Position numbers and translations under genes: made by a program
Shown: positions 15,679 through 25,180 of the stretch, in pieces
Layout: every line of letters starts with the position of its first letter
Numbering within the stretch: position 1 is the stretch's first letter
Assembly (NCBI GenBank): GCA_002101235.1
Contig: LWTL01000114.1
Coordinates: 1 to 64,000, forward strand
DNA: 64,000 nucleotides
Direction of reading: 5' to 3'
Source of the DNA: Cycloclasticus sp. symbiont of Bathymodiolus heckerae
Lineage (GTDB): Bacteria; Pseudomonadota; Gammaproteobacteria; Methylococcales; Cycloclasticaceae
The notes under the pieces: generated by a model
What the model saw: the letters and a program-made list of their open reading frames with translations, nothing else
Told to the model about the DNA's origin: nothing
Database searches by the model: none

Positions 15679-16381
15679 CAAACGCCCAAATTTCAACACG
15701 TTTAACACCCGCTTTTTTTAATGTTTTAGCAATTTCGTTAGCCGTTGAGCCGGTTGTCACCACATCATCAATAATAGCAACAGATTGAATGCTATCAGTA
15801 TGCTGATATTGGAAGGCATTACTTAAATTCTTGCGTCGCTCAGGCGCTTTCAGTGAAGCTTGGCTTACGGTATTAACAACTCGCTTCAATGGCTGATTGA
15901 TCAGGGGAATGCTCAATCGCTTATGGAGGTAATTGGCTATTTCGTCAGATTGGTTAAACCCTCTTTCCTTCAGTCGTGTTGAGTGCAAAGGCACGGCTAT
16001 TAATGCATCCGGTTTAGTATTTAACGCGCTGATATGTTGAGCCATTAACGTGCCCATAATTTGAGCGCAACAGTGTTTTTTCTGAAATTTAAGCGACTGT
16101 ATTAAAAAGCGTGCGATGCCTTCGTAACGATAAAGTGTAATAACCTTATCAAAGTGAGGCGTTGTTTTTAAACACCTACCGCAAAGACTATCGTTAAGGG
16201 TTGTTTCAATGTCGCAAATGCGGCATGTTGAATTAACAACCTGAAGGTCTTGCGTACAAGAAAGGCAGAGATCTAGCTTGTTATGTCCTGCTTGGTTACA
16301 AGTAAAGCAGGTATATGGATATATTGCCTGTTGCGCAATAGTTAACCAGTTGTCTATTTTTGATGAAATTAATTTTGACAA
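15668..16381 (-). CDS. ComF family phosphoribosyltransferase-like protein
   Basis: A 237-residue ComF/GntX-type protein. An N-terminal zinc-ribbon has four Cys pairs (CFTC, CLSC, CRIC, CGRC), followed by a PRTase fold with the PRPP loop VAIIDDVVTTGSTANEI near the C-terminus. ComF proteins act in uptake of transforming DNA; GntX-like ones have been linked to use of DNA as a nutrient. It diverges from bioB across 55 bases, and this neighbourhood beside bio genes is common in gammaproteobacteria. Confidence 0.9.
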   Translation of the reverse strand: MSKLISSKIDNWLTIAQQAIYPYTCFTCNQAGHNKLDLCLSCTQDLQVVNSTCRICDIETTLNDSLCGRCLKTTPHFDKVITLYRYEGIARFLIQSLKFQKKHCCAQIMGTLMAQHISALNTKPDALIAVPLHSTRLKERGFNQSDEIANYLHKRLSIPLINQPLKRVVNTVSQASLKAPERRKNLSNAFQYQHTDSIQSVAIIDDVVTTGSTANEIAKTLKKAGVKRVEIWAFARA

Positions 16382-16436
16382 CTTTAGCGCCTAATGTACC
16401 ATTGCTCTTTTTAAGATTGGAATAAGGTGTTTCGAG

Positions 16437-17432
16437 ATGAGCATACCATCAGATGTTATGAGTGAGCAAAAAAGAGCAACCGTTAGTATTGTTAGGAATA
16501 CATGGCCGTTGAAGAAAATCCAAGCGTTGTTTGATTTGCCATTTAATGACCTATTGTTCAAAGCGCATACCATTCACCGTGAAAATTTTGATCCTAATGC
16601 CGTGCAAATCAGCACTTTATTAAGTATTAAAACAGGTGCGTGCCCAGAAGATTGTTCTTATTGCCCACAAAGTGTTCGTTACGATACGGGGCTGGATAAA
16701 GAGTCGTTAATGGAAATTCGCGCCGTTGTAGATGCCGCCAAAGAAGCAAAGAAAAATGGTGCAAGCCGTTTTTGTATGGGTGCTGCGTGGCGCAGTCCTA
16801 AAGACCGCGATTTAGATAAAGTAACTAAGATGGTGGAAGAGGTGAAAGCCTTGGGTATGGAAACCTGTGTAACACTCGGTATGTTGGGTGATAGTCAGGC
16901 GCAGCGTTTAAAAGATGCAGGTTTGGATTTTTATAACCATAACGTGGACACGTCTGAAGAGTACTACAAAGAAGTTATCACAACACGTACTTATCAAGAT
17001 CGCTTAGATACCATTGAAACCGTGCGTAATGCGGGCATTAATGTATGCAGCGGCGGCATTGTTGGTATGGGTGAAAAGGTCGACGACAGAGCGAAAATGT
17101 TGCAAACATTGGCTAATATGGAGCATCCGCCAGAAAGCGTGCCCATTAATAAATTAGTACAAGTAAAAGGTACGCCGTTAGAAGGTGCGGAAGAAATTGA
17201 TTCGCTAGAATTTATTAAAACAATCGCGGTAGCGCGTATTTTAATGCCGGCCTCTCAGGTTAGGTTGTCAGCGGGCCGTTCTGAAATGACTGATGAAATG
17301 CAAGCGATGTGCTTTTTTGCCGGTGCAAACTCCATTTTTTATGGGGACCAATTACTAACAACCGAAAACCCTTCAGAAAGTGCAGACCATCAATTGTTTA
17401 AACGTTTAGGGATACACCCTGCAACGGCCTAG
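16437..17432 (+). CDS. bioB: biotin synthase
   Basis: A 331-residue radical-SAM enzyme that inserts sulfur into dethiobiotin, the last step of biotin synthesis. The radical-SAM cluster cysteines are Cys69, Cys73 and Cys76 in [25 protein letters not shown] and [10 protein letters not shown], which contribute to the [2Fe-2S] and substrate sites, follow. AAGGTG lies before the ATG at 16437; another ATG eight codons later is possible. First gene of bioBFHCD. Confidence 0.96.
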   Translation: MSIPSDVMSEQKRATVSIVRNTWPLKKIQALFDLPFNDLLFKAHTIHRENFDPNAVQISTLLSIKTGACPEDCSYCPQSVRYDTGLDKESLMEIRAVVDAAKEAKKNGASRFCMGAAWRSPKDRDLDKVTKMVEEVKALGMETCVTLGMLGDSQAQRLKDAGLDFYNHNVDTSEEYYKEVITTRTYQDRLDTIETVRNAGINVCSGGIVGMGEKVDDRAKMLQTLANMEHPPESVPINKLVQVKGTPLEGAEEIDSLEFIKTIAVARILMPASQVRLSAGRSEMTDEMQAMCFFAGANSIFYGDQLLTTENPSESADHQLFKRLGIHPATA

Positions 17433-17441
17433 TTTCCCTTT

Positions 17442-18599
17442 ATGGATTATTGGGGGTTAACGGGCGAACTTGAGGCGCTAAAAAAGCAGTCACTGTACCG
17501 ATCACGTCAGATTATTGATGGTGCGCAAGGCGTTAAGCTTCAGATTGGCGATAAGGTTTTTGATAACTTTTCAAGCAATGATTACTTAGGTTTAGCGAAT
17601 CACTCTGATGTCGTAGCAGCATTTCAGCAATCGGCTAATCAGTACGGTGTTGGCAGTGGATCAGCACATCTTATTTGTGGTCATTCGCGTGAGCATCATG
17701 CTTTAGAGGAAGAGTTGGCTGCGTTTACAGGCCGTGAGCGTGCGCTTGTGTTCTCAACAGGCTACATGGCAAATTTAGGCGTTATTTCTGCCTTATTGGG
17801 CAAAGGAGATGACGTGTTGCAAGACAAGTTAAATCACGCATCGCTTCTTGATGGAGGCAAAATATCGGGCGCAAAACTAAGGCGATATTCTCACGCTAAT
17901 ATGGAACGCCTTCAGCAATTACTGACAAATGCATCGGGCAATAGAAAGTTGATTGTGACCGATGGCGTGTTCAGTATGGATGGAGATGAAGCGCCGATAA
18001 AAGAACTAGCGCTTATTGCGAATAACTCAAAGGCAATGCTAATGGTTGATGATGCACACGGTGTGGGTGTATTGGGCAAGACAGGCGCAGGCATATTGGA
18101 AGAGCAAGGGTTAAATCAGCAGCAAGTACCCATTTTAATGGCGACCTTAGGTAAGGCATTGGGTACAGCAGGTGCATTTGTTGCGGGCAGTGAGGAGTTG
18201 ATTGAAACGCTGATTCAACGAGCACGTACTTATATATATACAACAGCGATGCCTGCACCAGTTATGGCGGCAACGCGAATAAGTCTTAAATTATGTCAGC
18301 AAGGCCATTGGCGTCGTGAAAAGTTAACAGCATTGATAAATCAATTCCGACACGGTGCGGAGCAATTAGGCTTGCAATTAATGCCGTCAAGCACGCCGAT
18401 TCAGCCGGTTTTTTTGGGCAGTAATGAACGGGTAATGTCAGTGAATGCGATGTTAAAAGGGAAAGGTTTTCTGGTGGGGGCAATTCGTCATCCAACCGTA
18501 GCTAAGGGAAGTGAGCGTTTGCGTATTACCTTTTCAGCGAACCATACAGAGCAACAGGTGGATGCGTTGTTGCTGGCGCTAGATGAGGCGGTGCATTGA
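17442..18599 (+). CDS. bioF: 8-amino-7-oxononanoate synthase
   Basis: A 385-residue PLP-dependent alpha-oxoamine synthase that condenses pimeloyl-ACP (or -CoA) with L-alanine. Seen are FSSNDYLGL, GSGSAHLICGHSREHH, the DDAHGVGVLG stretch and the PLP lysine in TLGKALGTAG. Starts nine bases after bioB, and its stop overlaps the bioH start. Confidence 0.95.
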   Translation: MDYWGLTGELEALKKQSLYRSRQIIDGAQGVKLQIGDKVFDNFSSNDYLGLANHSDVVAAFQQSANQYGVGSGSAHLICGHSREHHALEEELAAFTGRERALVFSTGYMANLGVISALLGKGDDVLQDKLNHASLLDGGKISGAKLRRYSHANMERLQQLLTNASGNRKLIVTDGVFSMDGDEAPIKELALIANNSKAMLMVDDAHGVGVLGKTGAGILEEQGLNQQQVPILMATLGKALGTAGAFVAGSEELIETLIQRARTYIYTTAMPAPVMAATRISLKLCQQGHWRREKLTALINQFRHGAEQLGLQLMPSSTPIQPVFLGSNERVMSVNAMLKGKGFLVGAIRHPTVAKGSERLRITFSANHTEQQVDALLLALDEAVH

Positions 18600-19375
18600 T
18601 TAAATTGAATATATCGGTTTCTGGTAAAGGGCCTGACTTAGTGTTAATTCACGGTTGGGCGATGAGTTCGCTAGTGTGGAAAAGCTGGCTAATTGAACTT
18701 GAAAAAGAATATACGGTTTATTGTGTTGATCTGCCGGGGCATGGGGACTGTAGCTACGTTAAGTCTTGGGGTATGGACGATGTTTTAGAATCGTTGGAAG
18801 ATCAATTGCCGCCTAAATGTCATGTTTTGGGTTGGTCACTGGGAGGAATGGTGGCGCTTGCTTATGCCAGTCGCTACCCGCAACGTGTAGAACGATTGAT
18901 TATGCTGGCCAGTTCAGCAAAGTTTGTTCAATCGGTCGATTGGTCACATGCTCAAGAAGTAGATACCTTGGAGATGTTTTCAGTGGGCTTGATTGAAAAC
19001 ACCGCGTTAACGATTAAACGATTTTTAATGTTACAAGCTCAAGGCTTTGAACGGCCAAAAAAGACGATCTCATTATTAAAAAGCTTAGTGGCCGAAGCGA
19101 AGCCCGTTCAGGAAGAAGCACTGATAAGCGGCTTGGGGTTATTAAAAAACACAGATCTTCGAGAGGAATTACAAATAATACGGTGTCCTTTGTTAATGTT
19201 GATGGGTGAGAATGATCAGTTGATACCGCTAGAAGTTGGAGTTGATGCGCAAGCCATAAACCCAGATGTGAAGCTAAATGTTGTAAACGGAGCGGCGCAC
19301 GCGGCTTTTTTATCGCATCAAGCAGATGTTCATCGTGCAGTGACTAAATTTTTATCAAGTGAGGCTGACTCCTAA
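18596..19375 (+). CDS. bioH: pimeloyl-ACP methyl ester carboxylesterase
   Basis: A 259-residue alpha/beta hydrolase that removes the methyl group from pimeloyl-ACP methyl ester, ending the disguised fatty-acid stage of pimelate synthesis. The oxyanion strand VLIHGWAMSS, nucleophile elbow GWSLGG, a late acid in ENDQLIPLE, and the His in GAAHAAF complete the catalytic triad. The start is TTG overlapping the bioF stop, and the stop TAA shares a base with the bioC ATG. Being inside the bio operon supports BioH over other esterases. Confidence 0.92.
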   Translation: MIKLNISVSGKGPDLVLIHGWAMSSLVWKSWLIELEKEYTVYCVDLPGHGDCSYVKSWGMDDVLESLEDQLPPKCHVLGWSLGGMVALAYASRYPQRVERLIMLASSAKFVQSVDWSHAQEVDTLEMFSVGLIENTALTIKRFLMLQAQGFERPKKTISLLKSLVAEAKPVQEEALISGLGLLKNTDLREELQIIRCPLLMLMGENDQLIPLEVGVDAQAINPDVKLNVVNGAAHAAFLSHQADVHRAVTKFLSSEADS

Positions 19376-20172
19376 TGGCTGGTGTGAGGCAAGCTGTTTT
19401 TGATAAACAGGTGGTTCAGCAGTCTTTTGATCTAGCATCTGATCGTTATAATCAATTCACATCGCTACAACGAACAATCGGCGATCGGCTGCTTGAGCGG
19501 ATAGATGTGTGTAGTCAAGGTAATGTTCTTGATATCGGTTCTGGCACAGGGTATTTAACAAAAAAGTTAACCGAATTGAATCATGCTGACGATGTATATG
19601 CGTTGGATATTTCCACGGGTATGTTGCAGCAAACAAAACTTAATACAAGGCAGTCTTCATTGAACGGGTTTATTTGCGCAGATGCTGAAAACCTGCCGTT
19701 AGCGAAAGAATCGATACGGGCCGTGTATTCTAATTTGGCCTATCAATGGTGTTCGAATTTAGGGAAGGCTATAGGTGATGTCCATGATATTTTGCAAACT
19801 GACGGGGTATTCGCGTTTAGTACTTTTGGGCCAAAGACACTGCAAGAGTTGAAGAGTGTTTGGGCAACAGTGGATGGTGCTGTACATGTTAATTATTTTG
19901 AGGACATGTCTGATATACAAGGTTATTTAGAGCGCTCAGGGTTTAAACAAATAACGGTACGTTCGGAAGACATTGTGGTGCATTACGACACGCCAAAGCA
20001 ACTGATGCTAGGTCTAAAAGGGATGGGGGCGCACAATATTAATCAAGGCAGAAATAAGGGGTTAACCGGTGTTGGGGCGTTTAAAGCTATGTTGAAAAAG
20101 TATGAAGGTTTACGGGTGGAGAGCGGTATTCCTGCAACGTATGAGGCGGTTTATGTCTATGCCAAAAAATAG
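19375..20172 (+). CDS. bioC: malonyl-ACP O-methyltransferase
   Basis: A 265-residue SAM-dependent methyltransferase that methylates malonyl-ACP so the fatty-acid enzymes can extend it to a pimeloyl ester. The SAM loop reads VLDIGSGTGYLTKKL, the second motif is ALDISTGML, and YSNLAYQWC and FSTFGPKTLQELK are typical of BioC. It works with BioH just upstream; the pair explains pimelate supply in this organism. Confidence 0.93.
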   Translation: MAGVRQAVFDKQVVQQSFDLASDRYNQFTSLQRTIGDRLLERIDVCSQGNVLDIGSGTGYLTKKLTELNHADDVYALDISTGMLQQTKLNTRQSSLNGFICADAENLPLAKESIRAVYSNLAYQWCSNLGKAIGDVHDILQTDGVFAFSTFGPKTLQELKSVWATVDGAVHVNYFEDMSDIQGYLERSGFKQITVRSEDIVVHYDTPKQLMLGLKGMGAHNINQGRNKGLTGVGAFKAMLKKYEGLRVESGIPATYEAVYVYAKK

Positions 20173-20184
20173 GCCGATTTAAAG

Positions 20185-20871
20185 ATGTCTGCTGCTTTTT
20201 TCATAACGGGAACCGATACCGACGTAGGGAAAACCTACATATCAACACTGCTTGTCAAAGGCTTTCGTGAGCGTGGTTGTCGAGTGTCTGGTTTTAAACC
20301 TGTTGCTGCAGGGGCGAAGTTTTTAGATGGTGAGTTTAAGAATGAAGATGCTTTGGAATTAATGCAGGAAGCATCAGTGAACTTTCCTTATAGGATAGTA
20401 AATCCTTATTGTTTTGAGCAGGCTATAGCGCCACATATTGCGGCTGAGCAAGAGGGCGTGGAAGTTGAAATGCCTTGTATTCAAGCAGCTTACGCTAAGC
20501 ATGTTGAACAATCTGAATTGGTGATAATTGAGGGCGCTGGTGGGTGGATGGTCCCGCTTAATAAAGTAATGGGTTTTGATGATTTGGCGTTAGCTGTGGG
20601 TGCGCCTGTTATATTGGTGGTAAGTTTGAAGTTAGGGTGTATAAATCACGCGCTTTTAACGGAATCAGCTATTCTTCATAAGGGGTGTCGTTTAGTGGGT
20701 TGGATTGCTAATGAGCAAAAGAGTGGTTTTAAAGAACGGGATGAGAATTTAGAAGCGCTTCAGCAGAGAATGAAATCAGCATATCTTGGACTCGTTGATC
20801 ACCAGGCGGCAAGCTCTTTTAGCCAAAGAAATATAGAGAGTCTGCTTGATTATTTGGTCGATTTTCGTTAA
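20185..20871 (+). CDS. bioD: dethiobiotin synthetase
   Basis: A 228-residue ATP-dependent carboxylase that closes the ureido ring of dethiobiotin. The P-loop is GTDTDVGKT (residues 9-17), with KPVAAGA, the IIEGAGGWMVPL strand, and a late nucleotide-specificity segment GWIANEQ. Last gene of the biotin operon; bioA is not in the window. Confidence 0.95.
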   Translation: MSAAFFITGTDTDVGKTYISTLLVKGFRERGCRVSGFKPVAAGAKFLDGEFKNEDALELMQEASVNFPYRIVNPYCFEQAIAPHIAAEQEGVEVEMPCIQAAYAKHVEQSELVIIEGAGGWMVPLNKVMGFDDLALAVGAPVILVVSLKLGCINHALLTESAILHKGCRLVGWIANEQKSGFKERDENLEALQQRMKSAYLGLVDHQAASSFSQRNIESLLDYLVDFR

Positions 20872-20912
20872 ATTGCACGGCAATAATGCCTAAGATCTAA
20901 GCAGGTCGAGAT

Positions 20913-21388
20913 ATGGTCGATTACGGTAATAGTGATGCTGAGGTTAGATACGTTGTATTAATGCCTAACGCTTCATTAACATTTCAGCAAGCAGTGATGT
21001 TTTTTGCAGGAATGTCCGTTGTTTCGTTATTGGTTGTTTTGTTTTATGGGTTTGTGGTTGGTTTTACCTTTTTCAGGCTTGGAATTATTGTTGTTAGGTT
21101 ATTGCCTAATACTGACGATGAAAAAATGTGATGTCCGAGAAGTCATCACAATTACGGATAAAGTTATACGCGTTGAACGTGGCTCTAATAAGGCGGAAAG
21201 CCAGAATGAGCTGCCATTAGGTTGGGTTAGAATTGAGTTGGAAGGTCCTCAATATAGGGCATCCAAAGAGCCTGGTGTTAAAAACACATGGCAAACGAAT
21301 TGAGGTCGGGCGCTTTTTAGTAGAAAGTGAACGAAAAAAATTAGCAGGACAGCTGAGAAAAAAGCTGGTAATGCCAATACACGATTAG
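20913..21388 (+). pseudogene. DUF2244 inner-membrane protein gene with two frameshifts
   Basis: The family can be followed through three frames. Frame one (20913 on) gives VVLMPNASLTFQQAVMFFAG and a membrane stretch. Near 21050 it moves to a frame reading GLWLVLPFSGLELLLLGYC and REVITITDKVIRVERG up to about 21290. Then a third frame gives THGKRIEVGRFLVESERKKL and stops at 21388. Joined, it makes a DUF2244 protein of about 158 residues with two membrane helices. DUF2244 genes commonly sit beside cox genes, as here. The first shift is explained by an extra T in GGGTTTGTGG; sequencing error remains possible. Confidence 0.7.
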
Positions 21389-21410
21389 TGATTAAGTAAA
21401 AATAAGGGAG

Positions 21411-22550
21411 ATGGTTTCTGTGAATAAACTAAAGCAACTTTTTGCTGCTGGTATTGCGTCGACATTTATGTCAAGCGTCGCCTATGCAGAATATGGGTTG
21501 AATATGCCCGTAGGTGTGACTGAGACAAGTCGCCAGATCTATGATTTGCATATGCTGATTTTATGGGTTTGTGTTGTCATCGGTGTTGTGGTTTTTGGCG
21601 CGATGATTTACTCAATGATTTATCACCGTAAATCACAAGGTGCAGTTGCTTCACAGTTCCACGAAAGCATGACAGCAGAAATAGTCTGGACCGTTATTCC
21701 TTTCATTATTCTGATTGTTATGGCTATTCCAGCAACCAATGTGTTGATTGATATGCATGACGGATCAGAGTCTGATATGACGGTAAAGGTCACTGGTTAC
21801 CAGTGGAAATGGCGTTATGAATATATTGGTGAAGACGTTAGTTTCTTCAGTAGTTTAGATGCGAAAAGTAATGAGGCTCGTCAAGTAGGGTCTGATATTG
21901 ATCCATCAACGGTTGAAAATTACTTACTGAATGTTGATCATCCGCTTGTTATACCGGTGGGCAAAAAAGTTCGCTTTTTATTAACAGCAAGTGATGTTAT
22001 TCATTCTTGGTGGGTGCCAGATTTTGGTTGGAAAAAAGATGCAATACCTGGTTTTGTAAACGAAGCTTGGGTTGTTGTTGATGAACCGGGTGTATACCGA
22101 GGTCAGTGTGCAGAGCTATGTGGACGTGATCATGGGTTTATGCCGATTGTTGTAGAAGTTAAAACAGAAGCTGATTATGCAATATGGTTAGCCGATCAGA
22201 AAAATGCAGCAGCAGCGGCCAAGTTGGCAGCGATTGAGGATCTTGATCCTAGAGAGCTTAAGCGTAAAGGCAAAAAAGTTTATCGTGCGAATTGTGTGGC
22301 TTGTCACCAGAAGAAAGGTGAAGGCGTTCCTGGCGTATTTCCAGCCATTAAAGGTAGCGCAATTGCGACAGGCGACATAAACGAACATATCAATATCATT
22401 ATGAATGGCAAAGCAGGCACAGCAATGGCCGGATTTAAAGATCAGTTAAGTGATGTAGAGTTGGCAGCGGTTGTTACCTACCAACGTAATTCATTAGGCA
22501 ATAAAGTTGGCGATGCGGTACAGCCAGCTGAAATTGCAGTATTAAGATAA
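21411..22550 (+). CDS. coxB: cytochrome c oxidase subunit II with fused cytochrome c domain
   Basis: A 379-residue subunit that takes electrons from cytochrome c at its CuA centre. A signal peptide ends at VAYA|EYG, and two membrane helices follow (about residues 45-67 and 88-110). The CuA ligands lie in HSWWVPDFGWKK and YRGQCAELCGRDHGFMPI. A heme c site, Cys295-x2-Cys298-His299 (CVACH), follows in a C-terminal cytochrome c domain, making this the caa3-like/COX2-cyt c form. ATG with GGAGATGG; a GTG three codons on is an alternative. Confidence 0.95.
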   Translation: MVSVNKLKQLFAAGIASTFMSSVAYAEYGLNMPVGVTETSRQIYDLHMLILWVCVVIGVVVFGAMIYSMIYHRKSQGAVASQFHESMTAEIVWTVIPFIILIVMAIPATNVLIDMHDGSESDMTVKVTGYQWKWRYEYIGEDVSFFSSLDAKSNEARQVGSDIDPSTVENYLLNVDHPLVIPVGKKVRFLLTASDVIHSWWVPDFGWKKDAIPGFVNEAWVVVDEPGVYRGQCAELCGRDHGFMPIVVEVKTEADYAIWLADQKNAAAAAKLAAIEDLDPRELKRKGKKVYRANCVACHQKKGEGVPGVFPAIKGSAIATGDINEHINIIMNGKAGTAMAGFKDQLSDVELAAVVTYQRNSLGNKVGDAVQPAEIAVLR

Positions 22551-22564
22551 AGGAGATTCAGATA

Positions 22565-24145
22565 ATGACGACTGTTACAGATTCACATGACGATCATCAC
22601 GATCATGGTCCTGCAAAAGGTTGGATGCGTTGGATAACAACGACTAACCATAAAGACATTGGTACACTGTATTTAGTATTTGCGCTAATTATGTTTATGT
22701 TGGGTGGCGCAATGGCGATGATTATTCGTCTTGAACTTTTCCAACCGGGCTTACAGTTTATTGACCCGGGTTTCTTCAACCAATTAACGACAGTGCATGC
22801 GCTGGTGATGATTTTTGGTGGTGTTATGCCAGCTTTTGTTGGTTTAGCTAACTGGATGTTACCTATTATGATTGGTGGCCCTGATATGGCGCTCCCAAGA
22901 ATGAATAACTGGAGCTTCTGGATTCTTCCATTTGCTTTCGCTATGTTGCTAGGTACCTTCTTTATGGATGGTGGTGCTCCAGCCGGTGGTTGGACAATTT
23001 ACCCTCCTCTTGTATTGCAAGGCGGTAATGGTTTTCCATTCATGGTTTTTGCTATTCACATGATGGGTATTTCATCTGTAATGGGCGCGATTAATGTGAT
23101 TGTGACGATTCTTAATATGCGTGCTCCTGGCATGACATTAATGAAAATGCCATTATTTGTATGGACTTGGTTTATTACAGCGTATTTATTAATTGCAGTG
23201 ATGCCTGTGTTAGCGGGTGCTGTAACGATGTTATTAACGGATCGATTCTTTGATACTTCGTTCTTTAGTGCTGCTGGTGGTGGTGACCCCGTATTGTTCC
23301 AACATATCTTTTGGTTCTTTGGTCATCCAGAAGTTTATATCTTAATCCTACCGGCTTTTGGTATTGTTTCTTCAATTATCCCAACGTTCGCACGTAAACC
23401 ATTATTTGGTTACAGCTCAATGGTGTATGCAACATCTTCCATTGCATTTTTATCATTTATTGTTTGGGCTCACCATATGTTTACAGTGGGTATGCCGCTT
23501 GAAGGAGAGCTTTTCTTCATGTACGCAACGATGTTAATTGCGGTTCCAACAGGTGTGAAAGTGTTTAACTGGATTTCCACAATGTGGAAAGGTTCTATGA
23601 CATTTGAAACTCCTATGTTGTTCGCGATTGGTTTTGTGATTATGTTCACGATTGGTGGTTTTTCTGGCTTGATGCTAGCGATTGCACCAGCTGATTTCCA
23701 ATACCATGATACTTACTTTGTTGTAGCCCATTTCCATTACGTATTAGTAACAGGAGCAGTTTATTCCATTATGGCGTCGGTTTACTATTGGATACCAAAA
23801 TGGACTGGCAATATGTATGACGAAAAACTAGGTCAATGGCACTTCTGGTTGTCGACTGTGTCAGTCAATGTATTGTTCTTCCCGCAGCATTTCTTAGGGC
23901 TTGCAGGTATGCCTCGTCGTATACCTGACTATTCAGTACAGTTTACTGAGTTTAATATGTGGTCAAGTATTGGTGGTTTTGCCTTCGGCTTATCTCAAGT
24001 ATTCTTCTGCTACATTGTTTATAAAACAATTAAAGGCGGCGAGAAAGCAACGGACGAAGTATGGGAAGGTGCGGATGGTTTAGAGTGGACATTATCTTCA
24101 CCACCTCCTTACCATAGCTTTACAACAGCACCAGAAATTAAATAA
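22565..24145 (+). CDS. coxA: cytochrome c oxidase subunit I
   Basis: A 526-residue, 12-helix heme-copper oxidase core that reduces oxygen and pumps protons. Metal ligands are seen in TTVHALVMIFGG (low-spin heme), WFFGHPEVYILILPAFG (CuB His and cross-linked Tyr), VWAHHMFTVGM (two CuB His) and HDTYFVVAHFHYVL (heme a3 and a His). GHPEVY indicates an A-type oxidase. A His-rich N-terminus (DDHHDHG) is notable. It follows coxB by 14 bases. Confidence 0.97.
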   Translation: MTTVTDSHDDHHDHGPAKGWMRWITTTNHKDIGTLYLVFALIMFMLGGAMAMIIRLELFQPGLQFIDPGFFNQLTTVHALVMIFGGVMPAFVGLANWMLPIMIGGPDMALPRMNNWSFWILPFAFAMLLGTFFMDGGAPAGGWTIYPPLVLQGGNGFPFMVFAIHMMGISSVMGAINVIVTILNMRAPGMTLMKMPLFVWTWFITAYLLIAVMPVLAGAVTMLLTDRFFDTSFFSAAGGGDPVLFQHIFWFFGHPEVYILILPAFGIVSSIIPTFARKPLFGYSSMVYATSSIAFLSFIVWAHHMFTVGMPLEGELFFMYATMLIAVPTGVKVFNWISTMWKGSMTFETPMLFAIGFVIMFTIGGFSGLMLAIAPADFQYHDTYFVVAHFHYVLVTGAVYSIMASVYYWIPKWTGNMYDEKLGQWHFWLSTVSVNVLFFPQHFLGLAGMPRRIPDYSVQFTEFNMWSSIGGFAFGLSQVFFCYIVYKTIKGGEKATDEVWEGADGLEWTLSSPPPYHSFTTAPEIK

Positions 24146-24188
24146 CAAAGTGTTTAGGGGCAACTCTTAAATACATATTGAAAATAGA

Positions 24189-24290
24189 ATGAGCAATCAA
24201 AAACGAAAAAACTTAATCACAGTCATAATTTTAGTCTGTGTAGCGGCATCGTTTTATTTAGGGTCGTTCGTATTTCTAACAAATAAATAG
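24189..24290 (+). CDS. 33-residue cytochrome oxidase small assembly-type membrane peptide
   Basis: A short frame MSNQKRKNLITVIILV... has a charged N-terminus and one membrane helix (about residues 9-30), then ends FLTNK. It sits between coxA and coxC, 43 bases after the first and 12 before the second. Similar peptides, annotated as cytochrome oxidase small assembly proteins, occur at this position in beta- and gammaproteobacteria. The start lacks a strong ribosome site. The assignment rests on size, topology and place. No ctaG (cox11) is found where it often lies. Confidence 0.6.
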   Translation: MSNQKRKNLITVIILVCVAASFYLGSFVFLTNK

Positions 24291-24302
24291 ATAGGTAACT
24301 TT

Positions 24303-25166
24303 ATGTCTTCAGAAAACGCGTATTTCGTTCCCCATGACGCCAAATGGCCTATAGTTGGTTCAGTTGGTATGACGCTCTTATTAGGCGGGTTTGCTAGCCA
24401 GCTCAATGGTTCAACGTCAGCCTCAAATGTAATGATTGTCGGTTTTTTAATACTGGTCTACATGATGTTTGGCTGGTTTGGCGAAGTGATCGATGAAAGC
24501 GAGTCTGGTACGTATAAGAGTAATGAAGACGCTTCTTTTCGCATCGGCATGATTTGGTTCATCTTTTCTGAAGTTATGTTTTTCGCTGTTTTCTTTGGTG
24601 CTTTATATTACATACGTAGTTTCTCAGTGCCTTGGTTAGGTGGCGAAGGAAGCGGTGTGTTAACTAATGAATTTCTTTGGAATAAATTCGAGGCTGCATG
24701 GCCAACCAATGGCCCAGGTGATGTGGGTGGTGAGTACGAAAAGATGGGTGCGTGGGGGCTTCCAGCCATCAATACACTGTTATTGTTAACCAGTGGTGCA
24801 ACATGTACATGGGCACATTGGGGGCTTATTGCAAACAAACGTAAGCAGTTAATTATTGGTTTGGCGTTAACGGTTACTTTAGGCTTTGTATTTGTAGGCT
24901 TGCAGATGTTGGAGTATAGCCACGGCTATAATGAGTTGAACTTAACGATGGGTACGGGTGTATATGGCTCTACGTTTTATCTTTTAACAGGATTTCATGG
25001 CTTCCACGTCACAGTTGGCGCAATTATGCTAACAGTAATGCTAGTGCGTAGTATTAAAGGGCATTTCACACCTGAAGATCACTTTGGGTTTGAAGCAGCT
25101 GCTTGGTATTGGCACTTTGTCGACGTGGTTTGGTTAGGCCTATTTGTTTTTGTTTACTGGCTATAG
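24303..25166 (+). CDS. coxC: cytochrome c oxidase subunit III
   Basis: A 287-residue, seven-helix subunit III. It contains FRIGMIWFIFSEVMFFAVFFGALYY, split here by the usual Glu of helix III, GFHGFHVTVG, and the closing WYWHFVDVVWLGLFVFVYWL. It stabilises proton pumping by subunit I. A strong terminator starts 15 bases after its stop. Confidence 0.96.
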   Translation: MSSENAYFVPHDAKWPIVGSVGMTLLLGGFASQLNGSTSASNVMIVGFLILVYMMFGWFGEVIDESESGTYKSNEDASFRIGMIWFIFSEVMFFAVFFGALYYIRSFSVPWLGGEGSGVLTNEFLWNKFEAAWPTNGPGDVGGEYEKMGAWGLPAINTLLLLTSGATCTWAHWGLIANKRKQLIIGLALTVTLGFVFVGLQMLEYSHGYNELNLTMGTGVYGSTFYLLTGFHGFHVTVGAIMLTVMLVRSIKGHFTPEDHFGFEAAAWYWHFVDVVWLGLFVFVYWL

Positions 25167-25180
25167 CTATTTAGTTTTTT

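Noticed and set aside
21004-21303. A separate 99-residue protein
   Set aside because: It is the middle piece of the DUF2244 gene; its first residues are out of frame with the family and have no ribosome site.
20913-21388. Programmed frameshifting to join the DUF2244 pieces
   Set aside because: Two shifts would be needed and no slippery heptamer with stimulatory structure is seen; mutation or sequencing error is simpler.
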